DNA of 64,000 nt from Rhizopus arrhizus (GCA_024220505.1 JAKZZE010000001.1:2170001-2234000), one strand, 5' to 3'; positions 1 through 12,062 are shown, counted from the first letter of the stretch. The notes: generated from the sequence alone by a model not told the origin. Numbers and translations are program-made.

Positions 1-240
1 GATAATGGTACCTTCCTTGACCTTTCGGGTAACTATATCAACTGTTGATAAGGAAGGACCTAAAATATTAGCAATATCCTGAAATGTATGTTTGGCTTGT
101 TGCAAAACGATCATAAAAACCCCATGTTCTTTTGAAAACTCTTCTCCAGGCTTTCTGGTAGTATTAATATTAATTGGGTTTATACTAGTGGAAAAAGTAA
201 AAGAAAAAGAAGAACAGCATATTTTATTCGTATGGCTCAT
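1..240 (-). CDS. Partial N-terminus of HTH (transposase-like) protein, cut by window edge
   Basis: An uninterrupted 80-codon frame starts at an ATG at 240 and runs off the left edge. After a low-complexity Ser/Thr/Asn-rich start, residues about 43-75 (MIVLQQAKHTFQDIANILG, then STVDIVTRKVKEG) read as a helix-turn-helix: a helix, a short turn, then a recognition helix beginning at the STVD stretch. This layout is usual for the DNA-binding N-terminus of Tc1/IS630-like transposases and related HTH proteins. No DDE domain can be seen because it would lie outside the window. It could instead be the HTH of a host regulator. The frame is open and the HTH pattern is convincing; the family name is inference. 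Confidence 0.5.
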   Translation of the reverse strand, partial: MSHTNKICCSSFSFTFSTSINPININTTRKPGEEFSKEHGVFMIVLQQAKHTFQDIANILGPSLSTVDIVTRKVKEGTII

Positions 241-669
241 CTTTTGTAATACTGTTTCATACTCTGTTGGATTTAGGCTTTTTGCCAGCGATGTATATGC
301 CTAAAAGATAAAACAGTTATCTGAATTTCATGCCATGCAATCAGCTTGTAAAAAAGGGGAAGAAAAATAAAAAATGCAGAAAGATCTTCTTTTGAACATT
401 ACAAATGTGATGGCAGGCTGAAAGAAAAAGACTGATGCAAGCATAAAGCTAAAATCCCTTAAAAGGAATATTCTGATTCATTTATTACTTTATCTACTAT
501 CGAAATTTTAATGTATACTACATACACCCTTGTTTAAAATCATTGAACATCATTCATTTTACTTTTATTGATGAGCATTGAACCAACCCAAAGGATTGTT
601 TATTATTATTGAGCATGCGTATTCATTAATAGATAAAAAGGAACTAAAGTAAATTACTTTTATATGGCC

Positions 670-1519
670 TTATAACTTTTGTGCTATAACGTAATGTGCA
701 TGGATATAACAATCTGTATTAGACAGGCAATATCTAAGCTCATCGAGATATTCTAAAATATCTTCTTTACTGCCTAGTTGTAAAAATGAACCTATATAAG
801 GCATAGTACTTTTTGCGCCTTCAACAAAATCCCATACAAATCTTTTTGCAGTAACTGTGTTGGAGCCTATCACAAGTTTATAGTATTATCAGTCCATAAC
901 CAAGTTTTCATTAAGCATTGCTCTTAGTAATTTTATGAAACGTACCCATGTTGCAACCTCGTTTATCATGCTCGACGATCTTGGCCATGTTTGTCGCCAA
1001 AACAAATTCTTCCAATTGAGAAGCAATTAAAATGTCTTGTCCTCTTGAAAGGGCTACGGAATGAACTATCAAGAAGCTTCTTGTTTACTAATTTAAATAT
1101 TAAGATTCTGTAAAAGTAGAAAATACCCGCTTCTATAAATTTGTAATAAGCAGAAGAACTATCCTCTGGTAACTATAAATTACACGCTATAGATTAGAAA
1201 TATTGAATTAAATAAGTCATTAAACTTACTTTGAAATCTGGCTCCATTAACTGAATCATCCCTCCTGGCTTGACAACACGTATGATTTCTTTAACAGCAA
1301 GTGGCCACTCTTCTTTACGGAGTGCAAGAAGGAAAAATCTCATTTGAACAAAGTCAAATGTATTGCTTTCATAAGGAAGACCTGTCAATACGTTTCCATA
1401 GCTATAGGTAAATTGGCCCACTTTTAGAATTTTGTTTGTAGTATCTGCAATATCACAGCCGTGGTATGTACAATTAGGATAGTCATTGATCATATCCTAT
1501 ATGTCGTATAAAAAAGTAA

Positions 1520-1569
<50 letters not shown>

Positions 1570-2095
1570 TCTTCAACGTTCAACAAAAAGGCATAGTGCT
1601 CATGATAACATACCATAATCCACACGCCTGATCCACAGCCTACATCAAGAATAGATATCCCTTTCTCAAAATCAAGTGATTCATGGGCCTTGCGAGATAT
1701 GTTCCTTTTGTAACAAAAGTAAAAGTAAAGTTAGAAAAGAGAGAATGACAACCAGATTATACTACCCTTCAAATAATTCTTTAAAAGCGAAATGTTGCTG
1801 TTCAAGCAAAGCTCAAGTTAGTAATGAGACTCAGTATGTAACATGATTTGCCTACCCCTATTAGTCTTTGTTGTTCATCCTCATCTTTTGGCAGCCAATA
1901 AGTGGATGTTTCTTCATCGTGAAACTCTCTATTTATATTGATTGTAGTATGATTCATATATAGGGCTGTATTGAATAATGTTCTTGCTTCTTGAGTTATG
2001 GATATCCTTTGACTGTTTTGTTCTGACTTAGAACTATTTATATTGGTTATTTTTTTAGCATTAAATATCTGTGGCAAGACAATGCAGTTGCCCAT
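670..2095 (-). CDS. SAM-dependent methyltransferase (class I), 7 exons
   Basis: Seven exons joined at GT-AG sites (2095-1856, 1797-1766, 1704-1614, 1496-1230, 1172-1127, 1053-946, 866-670) give an in-frame protein of 326 aa. Motif I of the Rossmann-fold methyltransferases is ILDVGCGSGVW (about residue 110). It is followed by an acidic strand-2 end (CDIAD), LPYESNTFDFVQMRF and the post-motif III VVKPGGMIQLMEPDF. This architecture recurs in large mucoralean families of small-molecule or unknown-substrate methyltransferases, so the substrate cannot be named. The protein starts MGNC, which may be an N-myristoylation/palmitoylation signal and would place it at membranes (inference). Intron 3 contains a tract of more than 40 A (T on the plus strand). 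The single ATG at 2095 follows an upstream stop-rich region. Confidence 0.85.
1521..1568. repeat. Poly-T homopolymer inside methyltransferase intron 3
   Basis: An almost pure T run of more than 40 bases on the plus strand (A in the transcript) lies between the exons ending at 1614 and starting at 1496. It is one of several 25-45 nt A/T homopolymers in the window (also about 14798-14824, 18641-18668, 36359-36394, 57164-57199 and 62042-62070). Confidence 0.95.
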
Positions 2096-3061
2096 TTTTT
2101 AGTTTATAAAACTAACAACAAACCTTTTTCTTTGTATGAAATATATAAGAGTTAAATGATGGAAAAAAAGCTTCTCAAATTCTAAATACATTCGTACAAG
2201 CATTATTGACTCTTTGCAATGAAATTAAAGTACAGTGTGATACAAATTTACACTTCATTCTTGTTTCCTTTAGTGGTCTATACTTGTGTTACTATATAAT
2301 TAGCTCATCATTTACTGTGTGAAGGTTATTATACCATTTGTTATAGCCATAACATTTGTAAAAAATATTAATAAAACTATAAAGATAGAATAAATGAAAG
2401 TAATTTATGAATTATTCAATTTTTCGCGTTAAATCATCATATTTTCATTCGTGAATTCCTTAATCCGAATAGGTTTTGACTTGCATCAACCGTGGGCTAT
2501 TAACAGAAAAGTTTGCTATTAATGTTATAAATTTAAGTAGCTTAATTCTCTTAAATTTGATAAAGTCAACAGTCTTTTATATATTTCTATTTGTTATGAA
2601 AATGACTTACCATCAAAAAAGCTCTATCAAAGCATGTATAAATTGACATAAAATACATTGCTCATTTATCATAAAATGCCAATATACATAACCTAAAAGC
2701 ATAGTATATCAAGATAGGAATTGCTTATTATGTATGTCATAGTGAATATTATAACAACTCAAGCGACATTGTGCCTTTTCTTGAATAATTATGTGTCTTT
2801 TTGTTAATGTGACACACAACTCATATTAAATAAATTACCCTTGCAATGTATTATAGCTTTTACGCCAAAACACAGTTTGTATAAACATATTAATCTGTAT
2901 AAGTCAAACAAAACTTGAATTTATCCAGGAACCACGAAATTTCTTCTTTGCTGTTTAGTCTTTAACTTAGACCTATGAATTTTCTTCTTTACTATGGATG
3001 AAAATTTTAAACTCATCAAATAGCATAAGGTTTAAAGTTATAAAAGTGTATGAAACAGTGA
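2096..3061. other. AT-rich intergenic stretch
   Basis: About 1 kb of AT-rich sequence upstream of the methyltransferase. I see no exon-like reading frame on either strand, no tRNA boxes and no repeat structure. It presumably holds the methyltransferase promoter next to 2095. Confidence 0.6.
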
Positions 3062-3322
3062 TCCCAACTGAAGAAATTTAAGATTTCTTCACCTGACAAT
3101 TGCGCTTCTTTGGGCTCCAACAGCCTTCGAAACCCTTATTATGACGACTTGGATCAAGATGGTAAGGAGTGCGCCGCATATAGTCTCATCGTTCAACGCG
3201 TCATTCATACTATCTTTCGGTCCAAATGTCCTGCCCAGCGCGTTATTGCCCCCTTTTTCGTTAACAAAGATATTCTGACTACAGATGAACTCAAAGAGTT
3301 CTTTTCAGCTAAAAATGGTTGA
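3062..3322 (+). pseudogene. Isolated coding-like fragment, possible mobile-element relic
   Basis: An 86-codon open stretch follows the stop at 3059-3061 and ends at a TGA at 3320. It has visibly higher GC than its surroundings and a protein-like composition (residues such as NPYYDDLDQDGKECAAYSL, then CPAQRVIAPFFVNKDILTTDEL). It has no in-frame ATG, so it is either an internal exon or a decayed piece of a larger ORF such as a gag-like or transposon-encoded protein. A perfect 7-bp hairpin (GTGGTGT / ACACCAC, loop of six) sits 170 bp downstream at 3495-3514. I do not recognise the family. Confidence 0.3.
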
Positions 3323-3793
3323 GTTCAACTTTTCCTTTATCACATAGCCTCCTTTCTTGAAACAAATTTTCCAATGATTTTTTTCACACGTTTCTTCTTA
3401 TTTTTCCTCTGTCATTCTCTCTCTTTTTTTTTGTCCTTGCTCCCACAGGAGGGTTGGCTTCTTTTACATCTCATTTGATTTGGTTTGGGCAATTGTGGTG
3501 TCCTGAAACACCACGCGCTCATTTAAGCCTTTAAATAAAAGTAAATAATCAAGTATAGCACATAGCACTTGTAGTGCAAAGATGAAATATCTACAAGTAC
3601 AAAAGCATAACAAGCCTGTTGGTCATGTAAACATTTAGTAAAATACTTAAAAGACGCTCTAGATTTTATTTAGCTTTTTACCAAAAAAAAAAAAAAAAAG
3701 GGGGACAACTTGTTTTGATATGTAAAAAAGTGTATATGTGTGATTTGTATATATGGATTTGATAGTATAAGTAAGGGATATTTTTTTTCGCTT

Positions 3794-6408
3794 CTATCCA
3801 AATACATCATTACCCATTCCTAGTAAGACTAAGTCGTATATAATCATAAACACAATGGCAACACTTAGAGCTGAGCATGCAAGTAGAGCCAAATAGAATG
3901 GATTGAACCATTTTCTATGTTTGAAAGCAATGAATCGATCCATATTGACCTCTCCTTCCTGCTTCTCGCACTCATCTATTGGTACTAATACAGGTTCTGG
4001 TACTACTACAGAAGATTTGAATGAGAAGACACTACCAAGCATGGGTGAGTGGTGATATGATTTTGCAGACGGTGAACTAGGTTGTGTTACTTGACTTATT
4101 TCTGGTGATAATGGAGCTATATATTTATTCATACGTGGCGAAGGAATCAGATGCGTGTTTGTTGTATTATCTTTTTTGGTAGTCTGTGAAGGATGAATGT
4201 GGTCTGTACCAGATAAAAATACTTTACTTGCGTTGGGAGACGTTTTATTTATACCAAACTTGTGTTCTTCATATGAAGGATGTGATATTCCTAAGCCATT
4301 TCTAGATGTCTGTGAGCTATGAGCTGTATATGATGAAGGAGTAGAGGAAGGCTGAATTTGCTGATCTGGAGCCTTGAGCATATTTGGTGAGTAGGTTGGA
4401 GGGTTAATATCTGGAGAATTTGCTTGACTGATTTCCTTATGATCACCCATAGAAGTGATATCACTATAAACAATAGTAGGAACAACTGCTTTATCAACAT
4501 TAGGAGAATAGACTATAATAGAGTTTTCCATTTGACTTGTCCTTGAAAATTTTATACTAGATCTTCTAATAGAAATGGAATAATTGTCTTCTGGATTATA
4601 CATACGGACATCATTATCTCTAGGATGTTGAAGAGCAAAAGAAGGACTAACCAAATGTGAAGGAATAGCAGATGACATTTTTGTATCGTGAACTTCAGAC
4701 TCAGATATGATTGGTTCTACTGAAGCTTCATATTTTCTAGAGACAAAATAGAGGATGAAAGGTAAAATAAAATTCACGGTCTATAATGAAGGATTAATCA
4801 AATGCGTATAAAAATTAGTACGGTAGTTACTGATTGAAAGAAAAGACTACTCCAATTTTGTATAGTGCCAATATAATCCTTTGTTTGGAGAGGACTAAAG
4901 ATGAAACTTAGATGTGATGTTGATCATTTTTATGTGTAACTTTACATGCATACAAACCAAGGTAAGAAGTTTGACCAAAAAATTGCCCATGAGTTACTGC
5001 ATATTTCACCTCTAAGAAGATTAGATCTAATAACTATAGTAAATACAGGAATTGAAGTGATTAAAGCGCAAACAGGGAACAGATAGGCTGTCACAATGGA
5101 TGCAGTCGATCCTAAAAAAAAATCGTATTACAATCATAAAAAAACAACAAACAATAGTAAAATAAAGAAGGATATTTACCACTTGAGCTTAAAATTGATA
5201 ATATCTCACTCGATGGCTTCATTTTGAACGCCATTGCTCCAAGAATACCTACAAGAGTAAAATTTAATAAAGCTCATTCCATCTTCTTTTTTAAACCATA
5301 TAATTACCAAGAATAAGATAAAATATTGTTGATATAAAAACAGAGACCCACATACATTTATGAATATTGACATTTGGTTTCAAACTATTTACCCAAGACG
5401 GAATCTACGAGTATAGAAAAATGAATTTTCCTTCTTAAAAATATATACTATTACCGTTGTTATAAAACTATAATTAAATATAACAATTCCTAAAACCATT
5501 GTTGAATTACTTCCAGATGCAGGTAATAATTCTGTCTTTAAACCCTCTTGACAAAAAGCAACACACCATTGTATTATAATAGCCACTAATACAATAAAAG
5601 AAGTCATTTGTATAGCAATATTTTCTACTAAACTAAAGAAGCCTAGAGGAATGACCAGCACCGCAGTTAAAAGGAAACCAAAAGTGAAAATGAAGTAATC
5701 ATCAGAAGGGAATGGAGAGTTACCACTGAGACCATTTGTTTGATTTACACAAAACCAACCACCAGGAGATACACCGAGACCACAAGTACCATTGAATATA
5801 GTAATAAACATACTGTCAAATGTCTGTAAATAAACAAAAAAATTAAGTTTATCTAATAGAATTAAAAGAAGAGAAAAAAAATAGTAGAAACTTACCTGGG
5901 CAGCAATGATAATACTTGCCACGTTAACAGCTTGAAGTGCCAAATACAATAAGACTTGAAAAACATAATGGTATTTTCTACCAAGATAAACTTGTGCTAT
6001 AGTCGTCAACTCTACTTTTGACTTAAAAAAAAAAACGTTAAAAAAACTCAATCATAACGAATTAAATATCCTCATACTTGAAATCTTTCGTTTCCTTTGA
6101 TGTTTGATAAGGCTTCACATACGAATAAAGCAGAACATCCAGAAAGAAAAGCTACTATAATAAAGATAAAAACAGGAGCAAGCCAACCAGACTAATGATG
6201 TATATAAATATAAAATACATTTGAGTAAAGCTATTCTTTTTTACTTGTTGAAAAAGAGGTGGAATAGTAGATAAACCAGGGCCCTGATAGGATACCAATT
6301 TAATAACTTGAGGCATGCAATATCTTCTTTGTTTTGAATACTTACTGTCATTGACGACACTAAGAGTGCAGTACTTCCAAAGCTTCCAATACCTTTGACT
6401 TGGGACAT
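3794..6408 (-). CDS. Amino-acid transporter, AAAP/SLC38-like (Aa_trans)
   Basis: This is a multi-exon gene starting at the ATG at 6408 (MSQVKGIGSFGS, then TALLVSSMTGPGLSTIPPL). The GPGLxxIPxLFQQSGW signature of the first membrane helix is typical of the amino acid/auxin permease family. Helices follow at about VFIFIIVAFLSGCSALFVC, VLLYLALQAVNVASIIIAAQ, FIFTFGFLLTAVLVIPLGFF, TSFIVLVAIIIQWCVAFC and MVLGIVIFNYSFITTVPSW, plus two in the exon just upstream of the last one. The last large exon encodes a helix, then a long Ser/Pro/Thr-rich hydrophilic loop of about 250 residues, then a final helix (LALLACSALSVAIVFMIIYD). The protein is therefore about 650-700 aa, longer than the usual 450-500 because of that loop. 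A vacuolar or plasma-membrane H+-coupled amino-acid carrier is likely; the substrate is unknown. Confidence 0.8.
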
Positions 6409-7104
6409 ATTTTCGTACTATGATGAATGGAGTATTTTTTTAAAGAAAAAAGTAGGAAGAATATGAAGAGTATTTATAAATTTGAAATGTTTTTTGATCT
6501 TTGACCGTGTCACACTAAGTTAAGTAAATAAGACTATATATGGAACCAAAAATCAAAAGATTTGTTTCAAAAAAAAAAAATCGCTGTTGTACAAATGTTC
6601 GCCTTGTTCTTATCGTCTTCACATATATAAACAAGTATGCACAGTGACATGCAATAGATATGAAATAAAAATGAGATTCGAAAGAAATCTAATTTTTTAA
6701 ATCTAATTTACTTGCAAGTATTACAAAGAACTAGCTTTTTTTTGAGGAGGGTACAGGCAATAAGAAGAAGCATGAATGCTTTAGGATAAAAATCATAGCT
6801 AAACACGAAGAAAAATAAATAAACAAAAACAAATGTTTGATTGGGCTATTGTTTCGTTGCAGTATTATCGATGATGGAACACGTGTATCAGTAACAATTA
6901 ATAACAAGTATTGTTATTTATCAATTATTTACCTAACTATTAACAAGACAAATAAAAAGGTTTAATGGAATCAATGAAGTGCTTTTATTATGCAAAAAAA
7001 GGGAAAAAAAACAGTAGTTACATGAAAATGCATTATTATTTAAAAGCGTATATTTTTCTGGTATATAATTTATGTACATTTTTTTAGTATAAAGTAAATG
7101 CTGT
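6409..7104. other. Intergenic: transporter promoter side
   Basis: AT-rich spacer between two minus-strand genes. It holds A-rich tracts (6569-6580, 7002-7010) and no exon-like reading. The promoter of the transporter should lie next to 6408. Confidence 0.5.
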
Positions 7105-7536
7105 TTAACAAGCTGAGACAGGAATCAAATATCCATATTCTTCTTCTTCATCATCTTTACATTTATAATGTGTTGATAACCCAGTAAAAAATAAAGGTCC
7201 GTCTGATAATGACTTTGTATTGATAGACAAGTTTGGCTTGTTACGTAATTTTTTTGTAAATGTGGTATTTTCTACAGGTGAATCAAGAGCACGTCTTCTA
7301 GAATTGGGAACAACTGATAGGTTGAGTGGTTTGATAGGTGGTCTATTACCGTTACACAGTTGTGGGGTATTTCTAGTAATCTCTGTAATTTCCTTGCTTG
7401 TATCTTCTTTGTACAGCGAATGGAAAGTATACTTCATACAGGGTGTAATATAAGCAAAATACGATCTATCATATTCCTCTGAGCTGTATGTATAATGAAT
7501 AGTGTCTTTAGAGTTGAATGAAACTGATTTTGTCAT
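7105..7536 (-). CDS. Small PP1-docking-like fungal protein (VxF / EYDRS motif)
   Basis: Single-exon ORF of 143 aa from a genuine ATG. The N-terminus carries KSVSFNSKDTIHYTYSS followed by EEYDRS. The K-S-V-S-F core fits the RVxF docking motif for type 1 protein phosphatase ([KR]x(0-1)VxF). The arrangement VxF...T-Y-S-x-x-E-Y-D-R is a pattern I associate with short, poorly characterised fungal proteins that may be phosphatase-binding. The middle (NSRRRALDSPVENTTF) is basic and disordered, and the C-terminus has an acidic DDEEEE stretch. No membrane segment is present. The ORF and motif are visible; PP1 binding is inference. The gene stands alone between two long intergenic regions. Confidence 0.6.
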   Translation of the reverse strand: MTKSVSFNSKDTIHYTYSSEEYDRSYFAYITPCMKYTFHSLYKEDTSKEITEITRNTPQLCNGNRPPIKPLNLSVVPNSRRRALDSPVENTTFTKKLRNKPNLSINTKSLSDGPLFFTGLSTHYKCKDDEEEEYGYLIPVSAC

Positions 7537-9540
7537 TTGTAGTAATAAAGAAAAAAAAAATATTTAATTGTAAAATTCTTAGTATCGAAAAAAAGAGGCT
7601 CTTTTATATGTGGAATAAACTCTGTTCTATTTTTAATTCCTTATTTTGTACCACAATACGACCAATCATATTCAAGTCCGTTTCTATTTTTATCTTATTT
7701 TTCAAAAGGAAAAACGTATAAAGTCAAGCCAGCCAAGATAATATTTTATTGGTTTCACCATAAAATTACTAAGCGCCACTTGAAGATTGCTTTTTAAATA
7801 TTTCTTGAAGCCACACTTACTGATATCATACCATTTTCAAATAAATATGACATAGTACTAATAATTTGGCTTTACTATCTTAAAGAATTATAAGTTGTAT
7901 TTAGTTATAATTGTGTGCAAAGAGGATCCCCTTGTCACAAAATTTGATTAAAGGAGTCTAGCTGAACACAGATCAAGCTGAGCTAGGTACAAGATGTTTG
8001 CGCATTAATTTATTAGGGCATCTTGTAGAATGCTAATATGTGGGATCTTTTTTTATAAATTATTGTTTCTTTTTTTATTTGCGGTTCAGAAAGAAACAGT
8101 TAAGCACTAACATAAGATTTGTTTTGCTATTTGCATATTTTTGTATTCTTTGCATTTGTCAAGGCGGAGAAAAAAAACTTCGGTCAAAACGAATAAAAAA
8201 GGATGAATTAAGCCATAGTCATTTTAAGGAGAACTGGGTCGAAAGCAAAGAACTTCTTTATTTAGATATCGCTTTTTTTAAAGAGTATCTATTCCCACGT
8301 TTGATAATTACGTTGTGATACACTTGCTAGCTTCTGTAATTTCTCGGTTAACCTATCGCGATTTATCTAAATGATGAATAATAACGACAGTGTTTATATC
8401 AACAAGTATAGAAAAGAGACATTCATTTTTGCACTATTTACTTAAGAAAACCGAAGAATTAACAGGATTTATGAAAACAGAGGAATTCTCTTTCAAAGAG
8501 AAACAGTAATATATTAGTGATTGTTAAGTAAATCTCAGAGTGGCTTGGCTCATTGTTCTCTCCATTTGATAGTACGATATTCACAACCGATTGATCTAAA
8601 AGATACAATGAGAATAATTAAACCAAGAGGCGTTTTTTATTCTGAATATCAACTTCTCACCTTTCGATAGTACCTATTCATTTTTATTGCTTCTTTTTTA
8701 AGTTTAGCTACTAATCTTTATTTGACTAAACAAATGTATTCCAGTCTATCAATCTATTCATTTTGACTGATATTGACTCGGCTTGTCATATTATCTCGCT
8801 TTATCATTTTTTAATTTATTAAAGAATTGTATAATTCTAAAAGGCGAAATACCTTCAACATCTCAGTCAATCAACGCACTTGTACATTTTTTCAATTATA
8901 TGCAGCAAATAACAATAAAAGTTGTGCTTCATACTAAAGATATGCAGTTTAAGAATGCTTTAAACTAAAAATAAGGTGTTGATATGGTATTTAAAACTAT
9001 TATCGTGTCTTGCGTTGTGTATTTTTTGTCTTTAAAGATTTTCAAAAGAATGGGAGACGGAATACGCTAACATATCATTAAAGTATCTGTTCATTCAGCT
9101 AGTATAAGATCTATCTGAACTTGAAAGTTATAAATAGAGAAGCTTCTCTAGGCTTTGAAAAATAAAGAAACGTAATAACAAGGGTCGAAATTCTACTTAA
9201 TATGAAAAATGCACACTAAAAAGTTTCTGCTATGGGTAATAACTCCTGGGGCATATTAAATAAGGTCTCATCATAGTTTTTCTTTTACAAAAGTATATAT
9301 TCATATAGTTTCAAGATATATTCCAACCTCTCATCATGCACAACTTTAACAAATATAAAAGCCATACGAATGTTAATGAAAAGCTGAAAACTTAGATCTT
9401 CTTGAAGCTAATCATTAAATATCACGGTTATAAAAGACATTTTAATACTGTCATGTTCAAGTTGAGTTTAAACATATAACAGAGATTGAATTAGTTTTCT
9501 TTTGTAGCATCAATTCTTCTTTCCCGACTTGTGGGACATA
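7537..9540. other. Two-kilobase intergenic region without recognisable genes
   Basis: AT-rich. The open frames here (for example 8040-8318) begin at non-ATG codons, are Phe/Leu/Ile-rich and lack neighbours that splice to them. A 9-bp inverted repeat (TACAAGATG at 7988-7996, CATCTTGTA at 8019-8027) is present but could be chance. Confidence 0.5.
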
Positions 9541-11602
9541 TTAAGCTTCAACTGTCATGTCAGAAGGGTTTTCAATGGGTATTAATTCAGCCTGTGCACT
9601 TTGTATGTTATGATTGGAAAATTCAATTAGATTGTTGTAACTCTGACTTCTATTGTTATTTAATAATGTGGCTGAAGAGCTGCTGTTGTTACTGTGACTA
9701 CCATTGTGATTATCACTACGATTACTACTGTTGCTACTTCTGCTAGGACTACTGCTGTTGTTATTACTGTCACTATTGCTGCTGCTGCTGCTGCTGTCTT
9801 TGTTGGAGCTAAATTTCGGCCTTCCAACTTCAAGTACTGCTCCATCAGGCACTGCTCTAAGAAATTCCTCTTGTACAAGCGCTGGCAGTGTTATAAATAT
9901 ATTTGTTTTCAAAAAAGATCCATAATTCCGAAACATGAAATCGAGTGCAAGTGCTTTCAATCCAATCTCCTCTGTCATGATAGCCTTTTCAAAAATATAT
10001 CCGCAACTTTCGACTGACATGTGATGTTTATAAAGTCGTTCACAACATATTTTTTTAAGGCGGTGAAGTAAATATAAATCAGATAGCAATAATAATTCGC
10101 AAACTACTTGCCAGGACTCGGATGTATCTAACGAATCGCTATATATATACTTTAAAAAGGCCATTACCACATTAAATGGCTCAGGTATAGTGATCTTCTT
10201 TGCAATAGATTCAAACATTCCAGATTTATGCAGGTTCCTAAAATGTGGCCAGCGAGATAGAAGGATAACTTGATGCACATGAATCTCTTTACCATCACCT
10301 GTGATAACTGAAAAGTCTGAGAGTTCTGGACTATTTAATAATTGGATGAATTCTGTAGTAGGTGGTCTCGGATCACCTATATCATATAATCCAAGGGACT
10401 CGCTGCTGATAATTAAAGCATCCCTATTAAAGAAAGGTTAGAAACAAAGCGGAAGATGCATCATTTGGGAATATATACCTAAAGTGATCATAACCCTGTA
10501 ATCTATACGGGTCTGTATTGCCTAAAAACAGCAAATTGTTGCAAGACACTTGTGCTCCGGGAGAGTTTGTCCTGTCATTCAATGTCTCCCGAATCATTGA
10601 AAAATAGTTCCAACCGCCAACTTCAAAATATCTACTGCATTCTTGCTTTTCCCATTCTAGTGTATCAAGATCAAGCATCCAAAGACTGTATACTAGATTA
10701 GGTTCAGCACCGCTTTCTAGCTGCTTTGGGTTTGTATATCTTCCAAACACAAGCAGCCTTCCACACACAGCTTCACAAAAATGTTGGCTCTTTGCTAATG
10801 TCATTTCTGAGTTTTCGCACAAGTTGTTACCACGTAAGAGATGAGGTGTATAATAATTTTTTTGAAGATGAATCATGAATAGATCAGACACAGTAGTACC
10901 TTGCTCATCTTTTCCTGCATAAATATACATTTTGTTGCCCACCAAAGTAGCCGAATGATTGTATCTCGGAGGCATATTATGAAAGGTGGTCCATGTCATT
11001 GTGCTCAAATCTAATACACACATTTCATCTAACACAAAGGTACCTAAAATAGAGAAAAAAAAATTTAGCTTGATCTATGTATGTGTTGTGATGCCATCCT
11101 ACAGTCTGAGGTCTTTGCGAACCCACCATAAACGAATAATTTATCTTTATAAACAATAGCACTGTGTAAATAACGTGCAGCGACCGTTCCAATAACTAAA
11201 GGTTGATGCCAAGTTGAAGTTTTTGAATCAAAGATGTGCACGTCGTCACAATAATCTTGATCTTCTGTGCATCCACCAAATACAATAATAGAATCTTTCC
11301 ATTTAGTCGCTGTGTGTCCATACCTTCTAGAGGGAGGTATTCCATGTATTGTCTAGAGCATAAAAAAGAAACTATGATATGAGTTACATCAGCTTTATTT
11401 TCTAAAGTTTATTATTTTTATTATCGTTTACATGTAAAGTTTTCCACTGCATATTTGTCAAATCGAGGTAACGCAGCTCATCAGTTATATGTCCACCACC
11501 GCCAAATACAAATAGTGATTGATCCACTTTCACAAAAACGGGTCTCCATATACCCGTCAAGTTTTTACCAGTTGTTTTTATAGGTTGATCATATTTAAGC
11601 AT
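9541..11602 (-). CDS. Kelch-repeat plus BTB/POZ protein (LZTR1-like layout)
   Basis: Four exons (11602-11432, 11352-11127, 11043-10479, 10423-9541) give 614 aa in frame. The N-terminal two thirds hold Kelch blades: LFVFGGGGHITDELRYLDL, IIVFGGCTEDQDYCDDVHI, KLFVYG then EMCVLDLSTMTW, MYIYAGKDEQ, and LLVFGRYTNP with LWMLDLDTLEWEK. These are followed by a BTB domain (SPELSDFSVITGDGKEIHVH, then QVILLSRWPHF and FLKYIYSDSL) and a BACK-like helical tail. The BTB fold normally dimerises or recruits Cullin-3, so this is probably a substrate adaptor for ubiquitination (inference). The C-terminus has a Ser/Asn-rich stretch encoded by AGC/AGT/AAC triplet repeats (minus strand of 9700-9800). The gene is divergent from the PAK kinase, with a 460-bp gap. 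Confidence 0.88.
9660..9800. repeat. Triplet-rich low-complexity tract (Ser/Asn codons)
   Basis: CTG/TTG/ACT-type trinucleotide repeats on the plus strand encode a poly-Ser/Asn linker in the Kelch-BTB protein read on the minus strand. Long frames in other frames and on the opposite strand here are shadows of this repeat. Confidence 0.85.
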
Positions 11603-12062
11603 TTTGTATTGTATAAAAAGAAAGAGAAAAAGAGAAAAGAAACCAAATTAATAAATTTCCGTTGAAAAAGAACCTATTCGGATAATTGCTACCAGTTCAT
11701 TCTCTTTTTTTTTTTTTTTTGAATATTTTCCCATTTGAACTGAAGCAAAAAAAAAATATGTGTACATATGCTATTAACTTTTTCTTCCTCTTTATTCATA
11801 AGCAAATCTAGACACTAATGAAGTATAGTACTTTTTTCTCTTATATATGCAATGTGCAATGCTTCAATTTTACTTTTATTAACAGCACAACCGATTTATT
11901 TCACAAGTAAAAAAGTGATTGCGAAGATCTTTTTTTAAACATATTTGTTACACTGTTGCCAGAACACCGACAGTGCTCAAAGTAGCTAAATTTATTGGCT
12001 TCTTCACTCTCCTTTATTCCCCTTTTTTAAAACCTACCTTCTAAAAAAATTGATTAAAGATC
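11603..12062. promoter_or_regulatory. Divergent promoter region, Kelch-BTB / PAK
   Basis: The 460 bp between two divergent start codons (11602 minus, 12063 plus) hold a T15 tract at about 11705-11720 and several shorter A/T tracts. Poly(dA:dT) tracts commonly keep fungal promoters nucleosome-depleted. I cannot identify a specific factor site. Confidence 0.45.

Noticed and set aside
7988..8027. 9-bp inverted repeat (TACAAGATG/CATCTTGTA)
   Set aside because: Short arms with a 22-nt spacer in AT-rich DNA; expected by chance in 64 kb.
8040..8318. 92-codon open frame in a long intergenic region
   Set aside because: Begins at a non-ATG codon, is Phe/Tyr/Ile-rich as expected from AT-rich DNA, and has no motif or splice partner.
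9694..10017. Plus-strand Thr/Leu/Ala-rich frames
   Set aside because: Antisense shadows of the triplet-repeat Ser/Asn tract of the Kelch-BTB gene.
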